64,000 nucleotides of DNA from Streptococcus tangpeifui. Lineage in GTDB: Bacteria > Bacillota > Bacilli > Lactobacillales > Streptococcaceae. Shown piece by piece: positions 35,834 to 44,253 of this stretch (its first letter is position 1; every line of letters starts with the position of its first letter). The position numbers and the translations under genes were made by a program. The DNA is taken from NCBI RefSeq assembly GCF_011038795.1, contig NZ_JAAKDU010000002.1, positions 62,001-126,000 of the forward strand. The letters run 5' to 3'. Below the pieces are notes generated by a model. It ran no database searches and was not told the DNA's origin. It saw only the letters and a list, made by a program, of their open reading frames with translations.

Positions 35834-38452
35834 ATGAAAGCACTAACTTCTGCACAAATTCGTCAAATGTGGCTTGATTTCTGGAAATCCAAAGGTCATG
35901 CCGTAGAACCATCAGCTAACCTAGTGCCGGTCAATGATCCCACCCTCCTCTGGATTAACTCTGGGGTCGCTACCCTCAAGAAATACTTTGATGGTTCTGT
36001 CATTCCAGAAAATCCCCGTATTACCAATGCGCAAAAGTCTATTCGGACTAACGATATTGAAAACGTTGGTAAGACAGCCCGCCACCACACTATGTTTGAA
36101 ATGCTGGGGAATTTCTCAATCGGAGATTACTTCCGTGATGAGGCGATTGAGTGGGGCTATGAGCTCTTAACTAGTCCGGACTGGTTTGCCTTTCCTAAGG
36201 AAAAACTTTATGTAACTTATTATCCAGATGACAAGGATACCTATGACCGTTGGGTTGCCTGCGGTATGGACCCCAGTCACATGGTTCCAATCGAAGATAA
36301 CTTCTGGGAAATTGGTGCCGGTCCTTCAGGCCCTGATACAGAAATCTTTTACGACCGTGGTGAGGACTTTGACCCAGACCATATTGGTCTACGTCTCTTG
36401 GCAGAAGATATCGAAAATGACCGTTATATCGAGATCTGGAATATCGTCTTATCACAATTCAACGCAGATCCTAAAGTTCCACGTAAAGAGTATAAAGAAC
36501 TCCCAAGTAAAAATATTGATACGGGTGCTGGCTTAGAGCGTCTGGCAGCAGTCATGCAGGGGGCTAAAACTAACTTTGAAACAGACCTCTTCATGCCAAT
36601 CATTCGCGAAGTTGAAAAGCTCTCAGGGAAGACCTACGATCCAGACGGCGACAACATGAGTTTCAAGGTCATCGCTGACCATATCCGTGCCCTTTCTTTT
36701 GCTATCGGTGACGGTGCCCTTCCTGGTAATGAAGGTCGTGGTTATGTTCTTCGCCGTCTCCTCCGTCGTGCTGTTATGCACGGACGCAAGTTGGGTATCA
36801 CGAATACCTTCCTCTACAAACTTGTTCCAACAGTTGGTAAGATTATGGAATCTTACTATCCAGAAGTGTTGGAAAAGCAAGACTTTATTGAAAAAATCGT
36901 TAAACGTGAAGAAGAAACCTTTGCCCGCACCATTGACGCTGGTAGCGGTCACTTGGAAGAGCTCTTAGCTGATCTCAAAGCGGCTGGTAAGGATACTTTG
37001 GAAGGTCAGGATATTTTCAAACTCTATGATACCTACGGATTCCCAGTTGAACTAACAGAAGAGTTGGCAGAGGATGCTGGATATAAGATTGACCATGCTG
37101 GTTTCCAAGCTGCCATGAAAGAGCAGCAAGAGCGAGCCCGGGCTGCCGTTGTCAAGGGCGGTTCTATGGGGATGCAAAACGAAACCCTCGCAGGTATCGT
37201 TGAGCCATCAACCTTCAGCTATGAGAAGGAAGTCCTAGATAGTAAGCTTTCAGTTATCATTGTGGATAACGAGCGTGCAGACTCAGTAACTTCGGGTCAA
37301 GCTCTTCTTGTCTTTGAAGAAACGCCATTCTATGCTGAAATGGGCGGACAGGTAGCTGACCATGGTGTCATCACAGATGTTGCTGGCCATGTCCTAGCCC
37401 GTGTGACAGATGTGCAAAAGGCACCAAATGGTCAAGCCCTTCATACCGTTGAGGTTGAAGGCGAATTGACTCTCGGTACAGAGTATCACTTGGAAATCGA
37501 CCACAAACGTCGCTATGCGGTTGAGAAAAACCATACGGCCACTCACTTACTCCATGCGGCCCTTCACAATGTCATCGGTGAACATGCGACTCAGGCTGGA
37601 TCGCTCAATGAAGAAGACTTCCTGCGCTTTGATTTCACTCACTTTGAGGCTGTAACAGCTGACGAACTCCGTCGTATTGAAGAAGAGGTCAACCAACAAA
37701 TCTGGAAGGCTATTGCGGTCAAGACGATTGAAACTGACCTTGATACGGCTAAGGAAATGGGAGCTATGGCTCTTTTCGGTGAGAAGTATGGCAAGGATGT
37801 GCGCGTGGTTGTCATTGGTGATTATTCTATCGAGCTCTGTGGCGGTACTCATCTGGGTAATACCTCTGAAATCGGCCTCTTCAAGATCGTCAAAGAAGAA
37901 GGAATCGGATCAGGTACTCGCCGTATCCTCGCCCTGACCGGTCAACAAGCGTTTGAAGCCTTCCGTGAGGAAGAAGATGCCCTCAAGACAGTGGCTGCGA
38001 TTGTCAAAGCACCCCAGCTTAAGGAAGCGCCAACTAAGGTGCAAAACCTGACCGAACAAGTTAAAGATCTGCAAAAAGAAATCGCAGAACTCAAAGAAAA
38101 AGCCGCTGCTGCCGCAGCAGGCGATATCTTTAAGGATGTCAAAGAGGCACATGGTATCCGCTACATTGCTAGTCAAGTAGAGGTTTCAGATGCTGGTGCT
38201 CTGCGCACATTTGCGGACAAATGGAAACAGGCGGATTACTCAGATGTTCTTGTTCTAGCGGCGAGCATCGATGCCAAGGTCAATGTCCTTGTCGCCAGCA
38301 AGGCTAAGGATATCCACGCTGGCAACCTCATCAAGGAACTGGCTCCAATTGTCTCAGGTCGCGGTGGCGGTAAGCCAGACATGGCTATGGCTGGAGGTTC
38401 AGACGCCTCAGCTATCCAAGCTCTTCTAGCCGCTGTGGCCGAAAAGCTCTAA
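35834..38452 (+). CDS. alaS: Alanyl-tRNA synthetase
   Basis: An 872-residue class II synthetase. The catalytic domain contains [14 protein letters not shown] and [13 protein letters not shown]. The editing domain has the zinc-binding [12 protein letters not shown] and [14 protein letters not shown] coiled linker and the C-terminal DHHA1 domain ([15 protein letters not shown]) complete the protein. All parts are full length. It is expressed behind the alanine T-box, with the LURP-one gene in between. Confidence 0.97.
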   Translation: MKALTSAQIRQMWLDFWKSKGHAVEPSANLVPVNDPTLLWINSGVATLKKYFDGSVIPENPRITNAQKSIRTNDIENVGKTARHHTMFEMLGNFSIGDYFRDEAIEWGYELLTSPDWFAFPKEKLYVTYYPDDKDTYDRWVACGMDPSHMVPIEDNFWEIGAGPSGPDTEIFYDRGEDFDPDHIGLRLLAEDIENDRYIEIWNIVLSQFNADPKVPRKEYKELPSKNIDTGAGLERLAAVMQGAKTNFETDLFMPIIREVEKLSGKTYDPDGDNMSFKVIADHIRALSFAIGDGALPGNEGRGYVLRRLLRRAVMHGRKLGITNTFLYKLVPTVGKIMESYYPEVLEKQDFIEKIVKREEETFARTIDAGSGHLEELLADLKAAGKDTLEGQDIFKLYDTYGFPVELTEELAEDAGYKIDHAGFQAAMKEQQERARAAVVKGGSMGMQNETLAGIVEPSTFSYEKEVLDSKLSVIIVDNERADSVTSGQALLVFEETPFYAEMGGQVADHGVITDVAGHVLARVTDVQKAPNGQALHTVEVEGELTLGTEYHLEIDHKRRYAVEKNHTATHLLHAALHNVIGEHATQAGSLNEEDFLRFDFTHFEAVTADELRRIEEEVNQQIWKAIAVKTIETDLDTAKEMGAMALFGEKYGKDVRVVVIGDYSIELCGGTHLGNTSEIGLFKIVKEEGIGSGTRRILALTGQQAFEAFREEEDALKTVAAIVKAPQLKEAPTKVQNLTEQVKDLQKEIAELKEKAAAAAAGDIFKDVKEAHGIRYIASQVEVSDAGALRTFADKWKQADYSDVLVLAASIDAKVNVLVASKAKDIHAGNLIKELAPIVSGRGGGKPDMAMAGGSDASAIQALLAAVAEKL

Positions 38453-38493
38453 GCTGAGTTAGCTGACTGTCTCAATGCAATAGGAATAAAAAG

Positions 38494-39088
38494 AAAGCGG
38501 GACAAACCGCGATGATTGTTGTGCAATCACCCACAAAGCATTGTAATCTCTGAAGATTACGTATAAGAAATCAATCATTCGAAGAATTTGATTGTCCTCG
38601 CTCTCTTATTTTAAGGCTCAGAGCTCTGCCACTCTCCTGTTTTTAGGTGGCAGGCGTTTGGCAGTCTATACCTAAACCGCCAAAGTCCACTGGAGCATTT
38701 TGACACTTGCGTTGCAAGCTTTATTTCCCGATTAAAAAGCTCTACCAGAGCTTTTTAACCCACCTCCGCACAGTTGATTAGGGATTGATATGAACTAACG
38801 TTCATAGAATTGGACATTCTCCAACAGTTCCCTAAACTGTTGGAGCTATCACTTGCGTAGCAGTTAAACAGTCCAGTGGACTGTTTAAGGGGGGCACCTG
38901 AAAATGGGACTGCCCCCAAAGATAAGAATTATCCAACCAGCAGTGGTTCATTGGTGTTAAAGCACCTCATAACTGTGCATGGGAAAGACTTCTTGGCAGA
39001 GCCAACAAGTCTTACTCCCAACCACTGTGCCTAGCAAATAAAATTGACCAAAGAATAAGGCTGAGAACTTTTGTCTCAGCCTCTTTTT
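38494..39088. repeat. Mosaic hairpin repeat, copy D
   Basis: The longest copy. In order: GTAATCT/AGATTAC, GCCAC/GTGGC, a TTTGGCAGT...GCCAAAG stem, AAAAAGCTCT/AGAGCTTTTT, CCGCACAGTT pairing with AACTGTGCA, CCAACAGTT/AACTGTTGG, AAACAGTCC/GGACTGTTT, a GGGGGCA/TGCCCCC hairpin, GCAGTGGTT pairing with AACCACTG, and AAGACTT/AAGTCTT. It ends with a terminator hairpin AGGCTGAGA/TCTCAGCCT plus T run (39058-39088). It probably also ends alaS transcription. Confidence 0.85.
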
Positions 39089-39288
39089 GGTTAGCGAAAA
39101 CCACCAGTTATGTGGCTGCTTCCAGAGAGCTTTGAACCTCGTATTAAAAGTCCTAAGATAATTAGTTTCGATTTCTTGTAACCTCTGGTTCAGAACTTTT
39201 TCAATTTAGTAATTTTTCAGTAGAAGCTTGTTAAAGTGACCCCAATCATATAAACTATAAGTGAAATAAACTGAAAGAGGGCAGATCT

Positions 39289-39846
39289 ATGACCTTACTT
39301 CAAGAGATTAATATTAGAGATAATAAGCGTCTGGTATTAGGGCTGAATCTCGCCTCTCTCCTACTCTGGTTTCCTTTTCTTTATCTATTCGCTAAGCTTA
39401 TTCCCATAGTAACTGGTAGCTCAGGAATTCGCCTTAATATTAGGGCCTGGGAACCCTTCGCTCTCATTGCTTTGATCATGACTATCTTTATCCTGCATGA
39501 GGGCATTCATGGTATCTTCTTCAAACTTTTTAAGCCTAAAAGCAAGGTTAAATTTGGTGTGATTTGGAGATTCTTCATACTCTATACTACCTGCTCAGGT
39601 TCCCTTTATAGTAAGGGAAAAATGCTAGTCATTGGAACCAGTCCTTTTATTATCAATAGTCTCCTATTAACTGTTGTTCTAGCATTAGGTCGGCTATCGG
39701 ATCCCATTTACCTCTTTATTGTCAGCTTGCATGCGGCTGCTTGTAGTGGCGATTTTTACTATGTGTATATCATGACTTGGAAATATCGTCACAATAAGAT
39801 TTTAGTAGAAAACAATGAAGAGGGGATTAAGATTTTTCAGGGCTAG
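39289..39846 (+). CDS. DUF3267-type membrane metalloprotease homologue 1
   Basis: A 185-residue protein with about four membrane helices. HEGIHG places the zinc motif HExxH at H70, E71 and H74 inside a helix, and a conserved Asp follows in AACSGDFYYVY, as in site-2-protease-like DUF3267 proteins. The function is unknown; intramembrane proteolysis is an inference. A paralogue with the same layout is at 42875. Confidence 0.8.
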   Translation: MTLLQEINIRDNKRLVLGLNLASLLLWFPFLYLFAKLIPIVTGSSGIRLNIRAWEPFALIALIMTIFILHEGIHGIFFKLFKPKSKVKFGVIWRFFILYTTCSGSLYSKGKMLVIGTSPFIINSLLLTVVLALGRLSDPIYLFIVSLHAAACSGDFYYVYIMTWKYRHNKILVENNEEGIKIFQG

Positions 39847-39880
39847 TCTTCTAAGTCAGGTCTAACTAGCCAGTCATCTA

Positions 39881-39907
39881 CCAAGTCTATCCGGACTTGG
39901 TTTTTTT
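39881..39907 (+). terminator. Terminator after the first DUF3267 gene
   Basis: CCAAGTC/GACTTGG, six-base loop, then seven T. Confidence 0.9.
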
Positions 39908-40000
39908 GCTAAAAAATCGATGAATTACTGAGTTCAGAATAATCAGATAATAATAATTGTGTTAAAATATAGGCAACATCGGCGTGAAAGGTGGTATTTT

Positions 40001-40783
40001 ATGCGTATTTCCCTAATTCAAATGGATATTTTATATGGACAGCCTCAAACTAATTTCGAGAAGGTTTTGGAGCTCCTAGAGCAGGCTGCCCAAGAAAATC
40101 CTGATGTTATTGTTTTACCTGAAATGTGGAATACAGGCTATGCCTTGTCCGATTTAGACCGGCTGGCTGATAAGGATGGCCGGCAGACTCAGCAACTGCT
40201 TAGTAAGTTTGCTAGAGAGAATAAGGTAGCTCTTGTCGGCGGTTCAGTGGCTGTCAAAGAAGGCAGTCATTTTTTCAATCGAACCTATATCTATAACAAA
40301 GAGGGGCAACTCTTAACAACCTATGACAAGGCTCACCTTTTTGGTTTGATGGCAGAGGATCGCTATCTGACAGCAGGATCTGACCGAAGCCTCTTTGAAG
40401 TAGCTGGCATTAAAGCAGCTTCTGTTATTTGCTATGATATTCGTTTTCCTGAATGGTTGCGGACCCTCATGTCTGATGGGCCTCAAATTCTCTTCGTCGT
40501 AGCAGAGTGGCCTCAAATCCGAGTGCAGCAGTGGGAGCTTCTCTTAAGAGCCCGTGCTGTTGAAAATCAGGCCTATGTGGTGGCGGTTAATCGAGTAGGA
40601 GATGATCCTGACAATCATTTTAGTGGGCATTCCATGGTTATTGATCCTCTGGGGAATGTCATCCTTCAAGCACCAGATGATGAGACAGGGATCTTTACGG
40701 CCGACTTGAACTTAGCCCAAATAGCTCAGGTCCGTGGAAATATTCCAGTTTTTGAGGATCGCAGACCAGAACTCTATCATTAG
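40001..40783 (+). CDS. Carbon-nitrogen hydrolase, probable omega-amidase
   Basis: A 260-residue nitrilase-fold enzyme with the triad E41 (LPEMWNTGY), K110 (TYDKAHLF) and C144 (VICYDIRFPEW). Together with the aminotransferase that follows it resembles the MtnU/omega-amidase plus MtnE pair. In that pathway glutamine donates its amino group to a keto acid such as 4-methylthio-2-oxobutyrate, and the resulting 2-oxoglutaramate is hydrolysed. I start at ATG 40001, after AAGGTGG; GTG 39959 is unlikely. Confidence 0.85.
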   Translation: MRISLIQMDILYGQPQTNFEKVLELLEQAAQENPDVIVLPEMWNTGYALSDLDRLADKDGRQTQQLLSKFARENKVALVGGSVAVKEGSHFFNRTYIYNKEGQLLTTYDKAHLFGLMAEDRYLTAGSDRSLFEVAGIKAASVICYDIRFPEWLRTLMSDGPQILFVVAEWPQIRVQQWELLLRARAVENQAYVVAVNRVGDDPDNHFSGHSMVIDPLGNVILQAPDDETGIFTADLNLAQIAQVRGNIPVFEDRRPELYH

Positions 40784-40793
40784 GAGGATAGCT

Positions 40794-41969
40794 ATGAAAT
40801 TTGAAACATCTGATTTATTAAAAGACTTACCCAAACAATTTTTTGCAGATCTAGTGGCCAAGGTTAATGCTAAGATTGCTCAAGGGGCTGATGTCATCAA
40901 CCTCGGTCAAGGGAATCCTGACCAGCCAACCTACGACTTTATTGTGAAAGCCTTGCAGGATTCTGCAGCCAAGCCAGCCTCCCATAAATACTCCCTCTTT
41001 CGCGGGAATCCTCCTTTCAAGGAGGCAGCAGCTGACTTTTACAAGACAAATTATCAGGTTGATTTAGACAGCCAAACAGAAATCTGTGTTTTAGGAGGAT
41101 CTAAAATTGGCTTGGTCGAATTACCCTGGGCCTTAATGAATCCTGGTGACCTCTTGCTCTTGCCTGACCCAGGCTATCCAGACTATCTCTCAGCGGTTGC
41201 TTTGGGGCAGGTGGATTGTGAGACTTATCCTCTACTGGTAGAAAATGACTTCCTGCCTGATTTGACTGCCATTCCCGAGGAGACTGCTCGTCGTGCTAAA
41301 TTCATCTATATTAACTATCCCAATAATCCAACAGGCGCTGTGGCCACTCCGGAATTTTATGAAAACTTGGTGGCGTGGGCCAAGAAATATGAAGTCGGTG
41401 TCGTCAGCGATTTTGCTTATGGCGCTCTGGGTTACCAAGGCTATAAAAATCCTAGCTTTCTATCCACACCAGGTGCTAAGGATGTTGGCGTTGAGCTCTA
41501 TACCTTCTCCAAAACCTTTAATATGGCTGGCTGGCGTTTAGCCTTCGCAGCTGGTAATGCAGATATGATTGAGGCCCTCAATCTCATTCAGGATCACCTC
41601 TTTGTCAGTATCTTTCCTGCCATTCAGGATGCGGGGGTGGCGGCCTTATCGGATCCAAGAGCCAAAGAGGCCATTGTAGCCCTCAACCAGAGATACGACC
41701 AAAGACGGAAGGCCTTCGTCCAAGCAGCTGCCCAGATTGGTTGGCAGGCCTTCCCGTCTAAGGGGTCCTTTTATGCCTGGATGCCTGTGCCTGAGGGGTT
41801 TAATAATCAAAGCTTCGCGGATCTCCTGTTAGAGAAAGCCCATGTTGCCGTTGCCCCAGGAATAGGGTTCGGTCAGGAAGGTGACGGCTATGTCAGAATC
41901 GGTCTTTTGGTTGAGCCAGACCGGCTGGTTCAAGCTGTTGAGCGTATTGGACAGCTAGACTTGTTTTAA
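40794..41969 (+). CDS. PLP-dependent aminotransferase, MtnE-like
   Basis: A 391-residue class I aminotransferase. PLP lysine K240 is in YTFSKTFNMAGWR, with NYPNNPTGAVA and YVRIGLLVEP also clear. It is close in layout to the Bacillus MtnE (YkrV) glutamine transaminase of methionine salvage. AGGAGG lies six bases before ATG 40794, which is ten bases after the omega-amidase stop. The longer frame from 40734 is inside the upstream gene. Confidence 0.85.
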   Translation: MKFETSDLLKDLPKQFFADLVAKVNAKIAQGADVINLGQGNPDQPTYDFIVKALQDSAAKPASHKYSLFRGNPPFKEAAADFYKTNYQVDLDSQTEICVLGGSKIGLVELPWALMNPGDLLLLPDPGYPDYLSAVALGQVDCETYPLLVENDFLPDLTAIPEETARRAKFIYINYPNNPTGAVATPEFYENLVAWAKKYEVGVVSDFAYGALGYQGYKNPSFLSTPGAKDVGVELYTFSKTFNMAGWRLAFAAGNADMIEALNLIQDHLFVSIFPAIQDAGVAALSDPRAKEAIVALNQRYDQRRKAFVQAAAQIGWQAFPSKGSFYAWMPVPEGFNNQSFADLLLEKAHVAVAPGIGFGQEGDGYVRIGLLVEPDRLVQAVERIGQLDLF

Positions 41970-42074
41970 ACGAACCAAAGTATAAGCTGTCCCACTGGGG
42001 CACTGGGGGCCAGCAACCCTGATCAAAATCATGTATTAGGGTTCCTTTAGACTTGTTTTTTTAAGCACCTATCA

Positions 42075-42430
42075 TGTACTGATCCCAAAAAGTTAGATAA
42101 GAAATTATCGAAAGGATTTAGTTCTGTATTGGACAGGGCTAAGTCCTTTGAATTTTATTTTAAATCGCTTGTTGGTGTAGTAAAAAATGTAGTCTGTAAT
42201 AGCTTGTTCAAGTTCGTCAAGTTTGATAAGATTTCTCAAAACCGTAGAACATCTCAGATTTGAGAATACCGAAGAAAGATTTCATCATACCATTATCAGG
42301 ACTATTTCCCTTACGTGACACAGACAGATGAATGCCTTCATCGGGTAAAAGCCTGAGGATATCCTGATATCCTTGATGATATCGAAGACAATCGGCAGTT
42401 CTGGTTTTTGCCCAATCAGGCACTTTCCAA
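42075..42430 (-). mobile_element. IS3-family insertion sequence remnant
   Basis: One end is preserved: TGTACTGATCCCAAAAAGTT at 42075-42094 is a typical IS3-group terminal repeat. The minus strand then encodes the C-terminal part of the orfB transposase. The other end and most of the element are gone. Confidence 0.75.
42105..42423 (-). pseudogene. IS3 transposase (orfB) C-terminal fragment, frameshifted
   Basis: The conserved DDE-region end SVSRKGNSPDNGMMKSFFG...LKSEMFYGFEK is followed, after a frameshift near 42217, by LDELEQAITDYIFYYTNKRF and GLSPVQYRTKSF. These are the standard IS3 C-terminal motifs. The catalytic aspartates upstream are lost, so it is inactive. Confidence 0.85.
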
Positions 42431-42757
42431 TGGTCTCTATGTCTCTATGGTGACCGAATATTACAATTCCTGATCAGATTTATAATTTTTTTGCTCGCTA
42501 TAGCTGGTTCTACCTAGTTCTTAGGCATAATCTATGGCATTTGGACTGGGTCATTAACCATACGTTTTTTTTAATATTTTTGCGGACAGGAGAAATCTTG
42601 GCAAGATGATTATCATAAACGCTTTTAAGGTCTCTACAAGTTTTTATAAAAATAAGCATTGGAACTTTACCACTAGCTGCTGCCTCCTATAGAGGAAAAA
42701 GCAGCTTTTCTTTTCAATCTATTTTCGAAAGTTCCTCCTAATCTTTTCAGTCTGTCA
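42431..42757. other. Degraded DNA after the IS relic
   Basis: No intact gene. A terminator-like hairpin AGCTGC/GCAGCT with T-rich tail (42675-42715) is present. Confidence 0.4.
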
Positions 42758-42786
42758 TTGGCAAATTAAATCTCTCATGGTACAAT
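42758..42786 (+). promoter_or_regulatory. Promoter of the second DUF3267 gene
   Basis: TTGGCA, 17-base spacer, TACAAT (42781-42786) with extended TG. An inverted CTCTCAT/ATGAGAG overlaps the -10 (42772-42792) and may be an operator. Confidence 0.7.
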
Positions 42787-42874
42787 GAGAGAGTGAAATC
42801 AGAAAATATTAAACAATAATAACAATAATGACGATAGGAGATAAGTTACTAGAGCGCAGGGGGAGAGGCCTACT

Positions 42875-43426
42875 ATGAAATTGATTGCTGAGTTAAATAT
42901 CTTAAAGCGAAAAGGGCTGATCATTGGCTTAAAACTATTGAGTCTCCTGCTCTGTTTCCCTTATTACTATCTCTTTTCTCGACTGGCTATCGCTATCACA
43001 GGCACCTCCTCCTTTTATATCAATTGGTGGGAACCTTTTTTCTTCCTCTTCGATTTAGTTCTCCTGTTAGTCATTCACGAGGGAATTCATGCTTTCTACT
43101 TAAAGCTCTTTAACCCCAATAATCCTGTAAAATACGGTTCCAAATGGTATCTAGGCTTTTTTAATGCCGCCAGTCCAGGTTCCTACTATCCCAAAGGGCA
43201 GATGCTGATTGTTTATCTGGCTCCCTTTGTCCTAACCAGCCTTGTTTTAACCCTCGTTTTAGCCCTAGGTTGGCTTTCTTCCTTCACCTATCTCGTTTTG
43301 AGCGTCCTGCATACAGCAGCCTGCACTAAAGATTTTTATTTTGTCTACCTTATTTTTTGGAAATACCGCAAATATCAGCTCTTAATTGAGATTAAAGAGC
43401 TGATAATCAAGTTTTATCAGGCCTGA
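42875..43426 (+). CDS. DUF3267-type membrane metalloprotease homologue 2
   Basis: A 183-residue paralogue of the protein at 39289, with the same membrane layout. HExxH is at H68, E69 and H72 (HEGIHA) and the conserved Asp is in AACTKDFYFVY. GSYYPKGQML matches GSLYSKGKML in the paralogue. A strong purine-rich RBS (GGGGGAGAGG) precedes the ATG. It is monocistronic with a good promoter. Confidence 0.8.
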   Translation: MKLIAELNILKRKGLIIGLKLLSLLLCFPYYYLFSRLAIAITGTSSFYINWWEPFFFLFDLVLLLVIHEGIHAFYLKLFNPNNPVKYGSKWYLGFFNAASPGSYYPKGQMLIVYLAPFVLTSLVLTLVLALGWLSSFTYLVLSVLHTAACTKDFYFVYLIFWKYRKYQLLIEIKELIIKFYQA

Positions 43427-44195
43427 GGATCAGTAGAAAATTTAAAAATAAAATAATCTAAGGCTTATGGCTCAATTTTTCACAGGCCAAACTTAGTTTT
43501 GGAACAATAAATGCTTCTAGCTACAATATTGAACGGCAAGAAAGGGCCATCATTTCATCAAAAGGAATGAGAGGTCTTTTATGTGTATACAGGCAGTCAT
43601 GCAGATTTGTTTAAAATGTGAAGGCAGAGTTCTTGATGAGCTGTCTTTTTGTTTTCTGTGTTCCTAAGCTGATGAGACAGTCCAATCTATTCTAGAAAAT
43701 TGAGGAAAAAATATGATGAATCAAGTTTTCTGCTATGCTAGAAAATTACTATTAAAGTAAATGCTTGCACAAACGACAAAAATTTCCCAAACTTACCAAA
43801 AACAGGAATTCCAAGTTATTAACTGACTCGATAAATCATGACACATTTAAATTGAAATGGATAGGATGAAGAAAGGATGAGCAGTGACCTATTCTGAAAA
43901 AACGAATTGCTCATAGTGACTGCACTCATCCTTACATCTATCGTAAAAGAGAGACTCATAAGAAACATAATGCTTGATTTGACACTGGTTAGCTAGAGGG
44001 ACAAAAGTACGACGAAGATCTGACAGTAGACATTGAAAACAGGTTTAATAATTCTCTTAAAAACCTCCTTGATGACACATCTTCTAAGATATTTTTAGAG
44101 ACAGGCTAACTTAGAATTTGGTAAATTTCTAAAAATGATCAGTTGCCAATAAATAAAAGCCAATTAGCTTGTTTAGTTCCTCATAAAATGGTAAT
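43427..44195. other. Long upstream region of the first adhesin gene
   Basis: About 770 A/T-rich bases without a recognised gene. An imperfect stem AAGGATG...CATCCTT encloses 43872-43938. No promoter or small RNA could be fixed with confidence. Confidence 0.35.
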
Positions 44196-44234
44196 ATGAC
44201 ATCAATGTCATCAAAAAAACTAGAATGTTACAAT
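44196..44234 (+). promoter_or_regulatory. Promoter and putative operator of the first antigen I/II gene
   Basis: An extended -10 TGTTACAAT ends at 44234. Upstream is a perfect dyad ATGACAT-CA-ATGTCAT (44196-44211) that covers the -35 area. The same ATGTTACAAT string occurs before the second adhesin gene (50833-50842), but the dyad does not. Confidence 0.5.
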
Positions 44235-44253
44235 TCGATTAAAAGGAGTAGAG

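Noticed and set aside
42772..42792. CTCTCAT/ATGAGAG hairpin as a terminator
   Set aside because: No T run follows, and the hairpin covers a good -10 element; an operator is more plausible.
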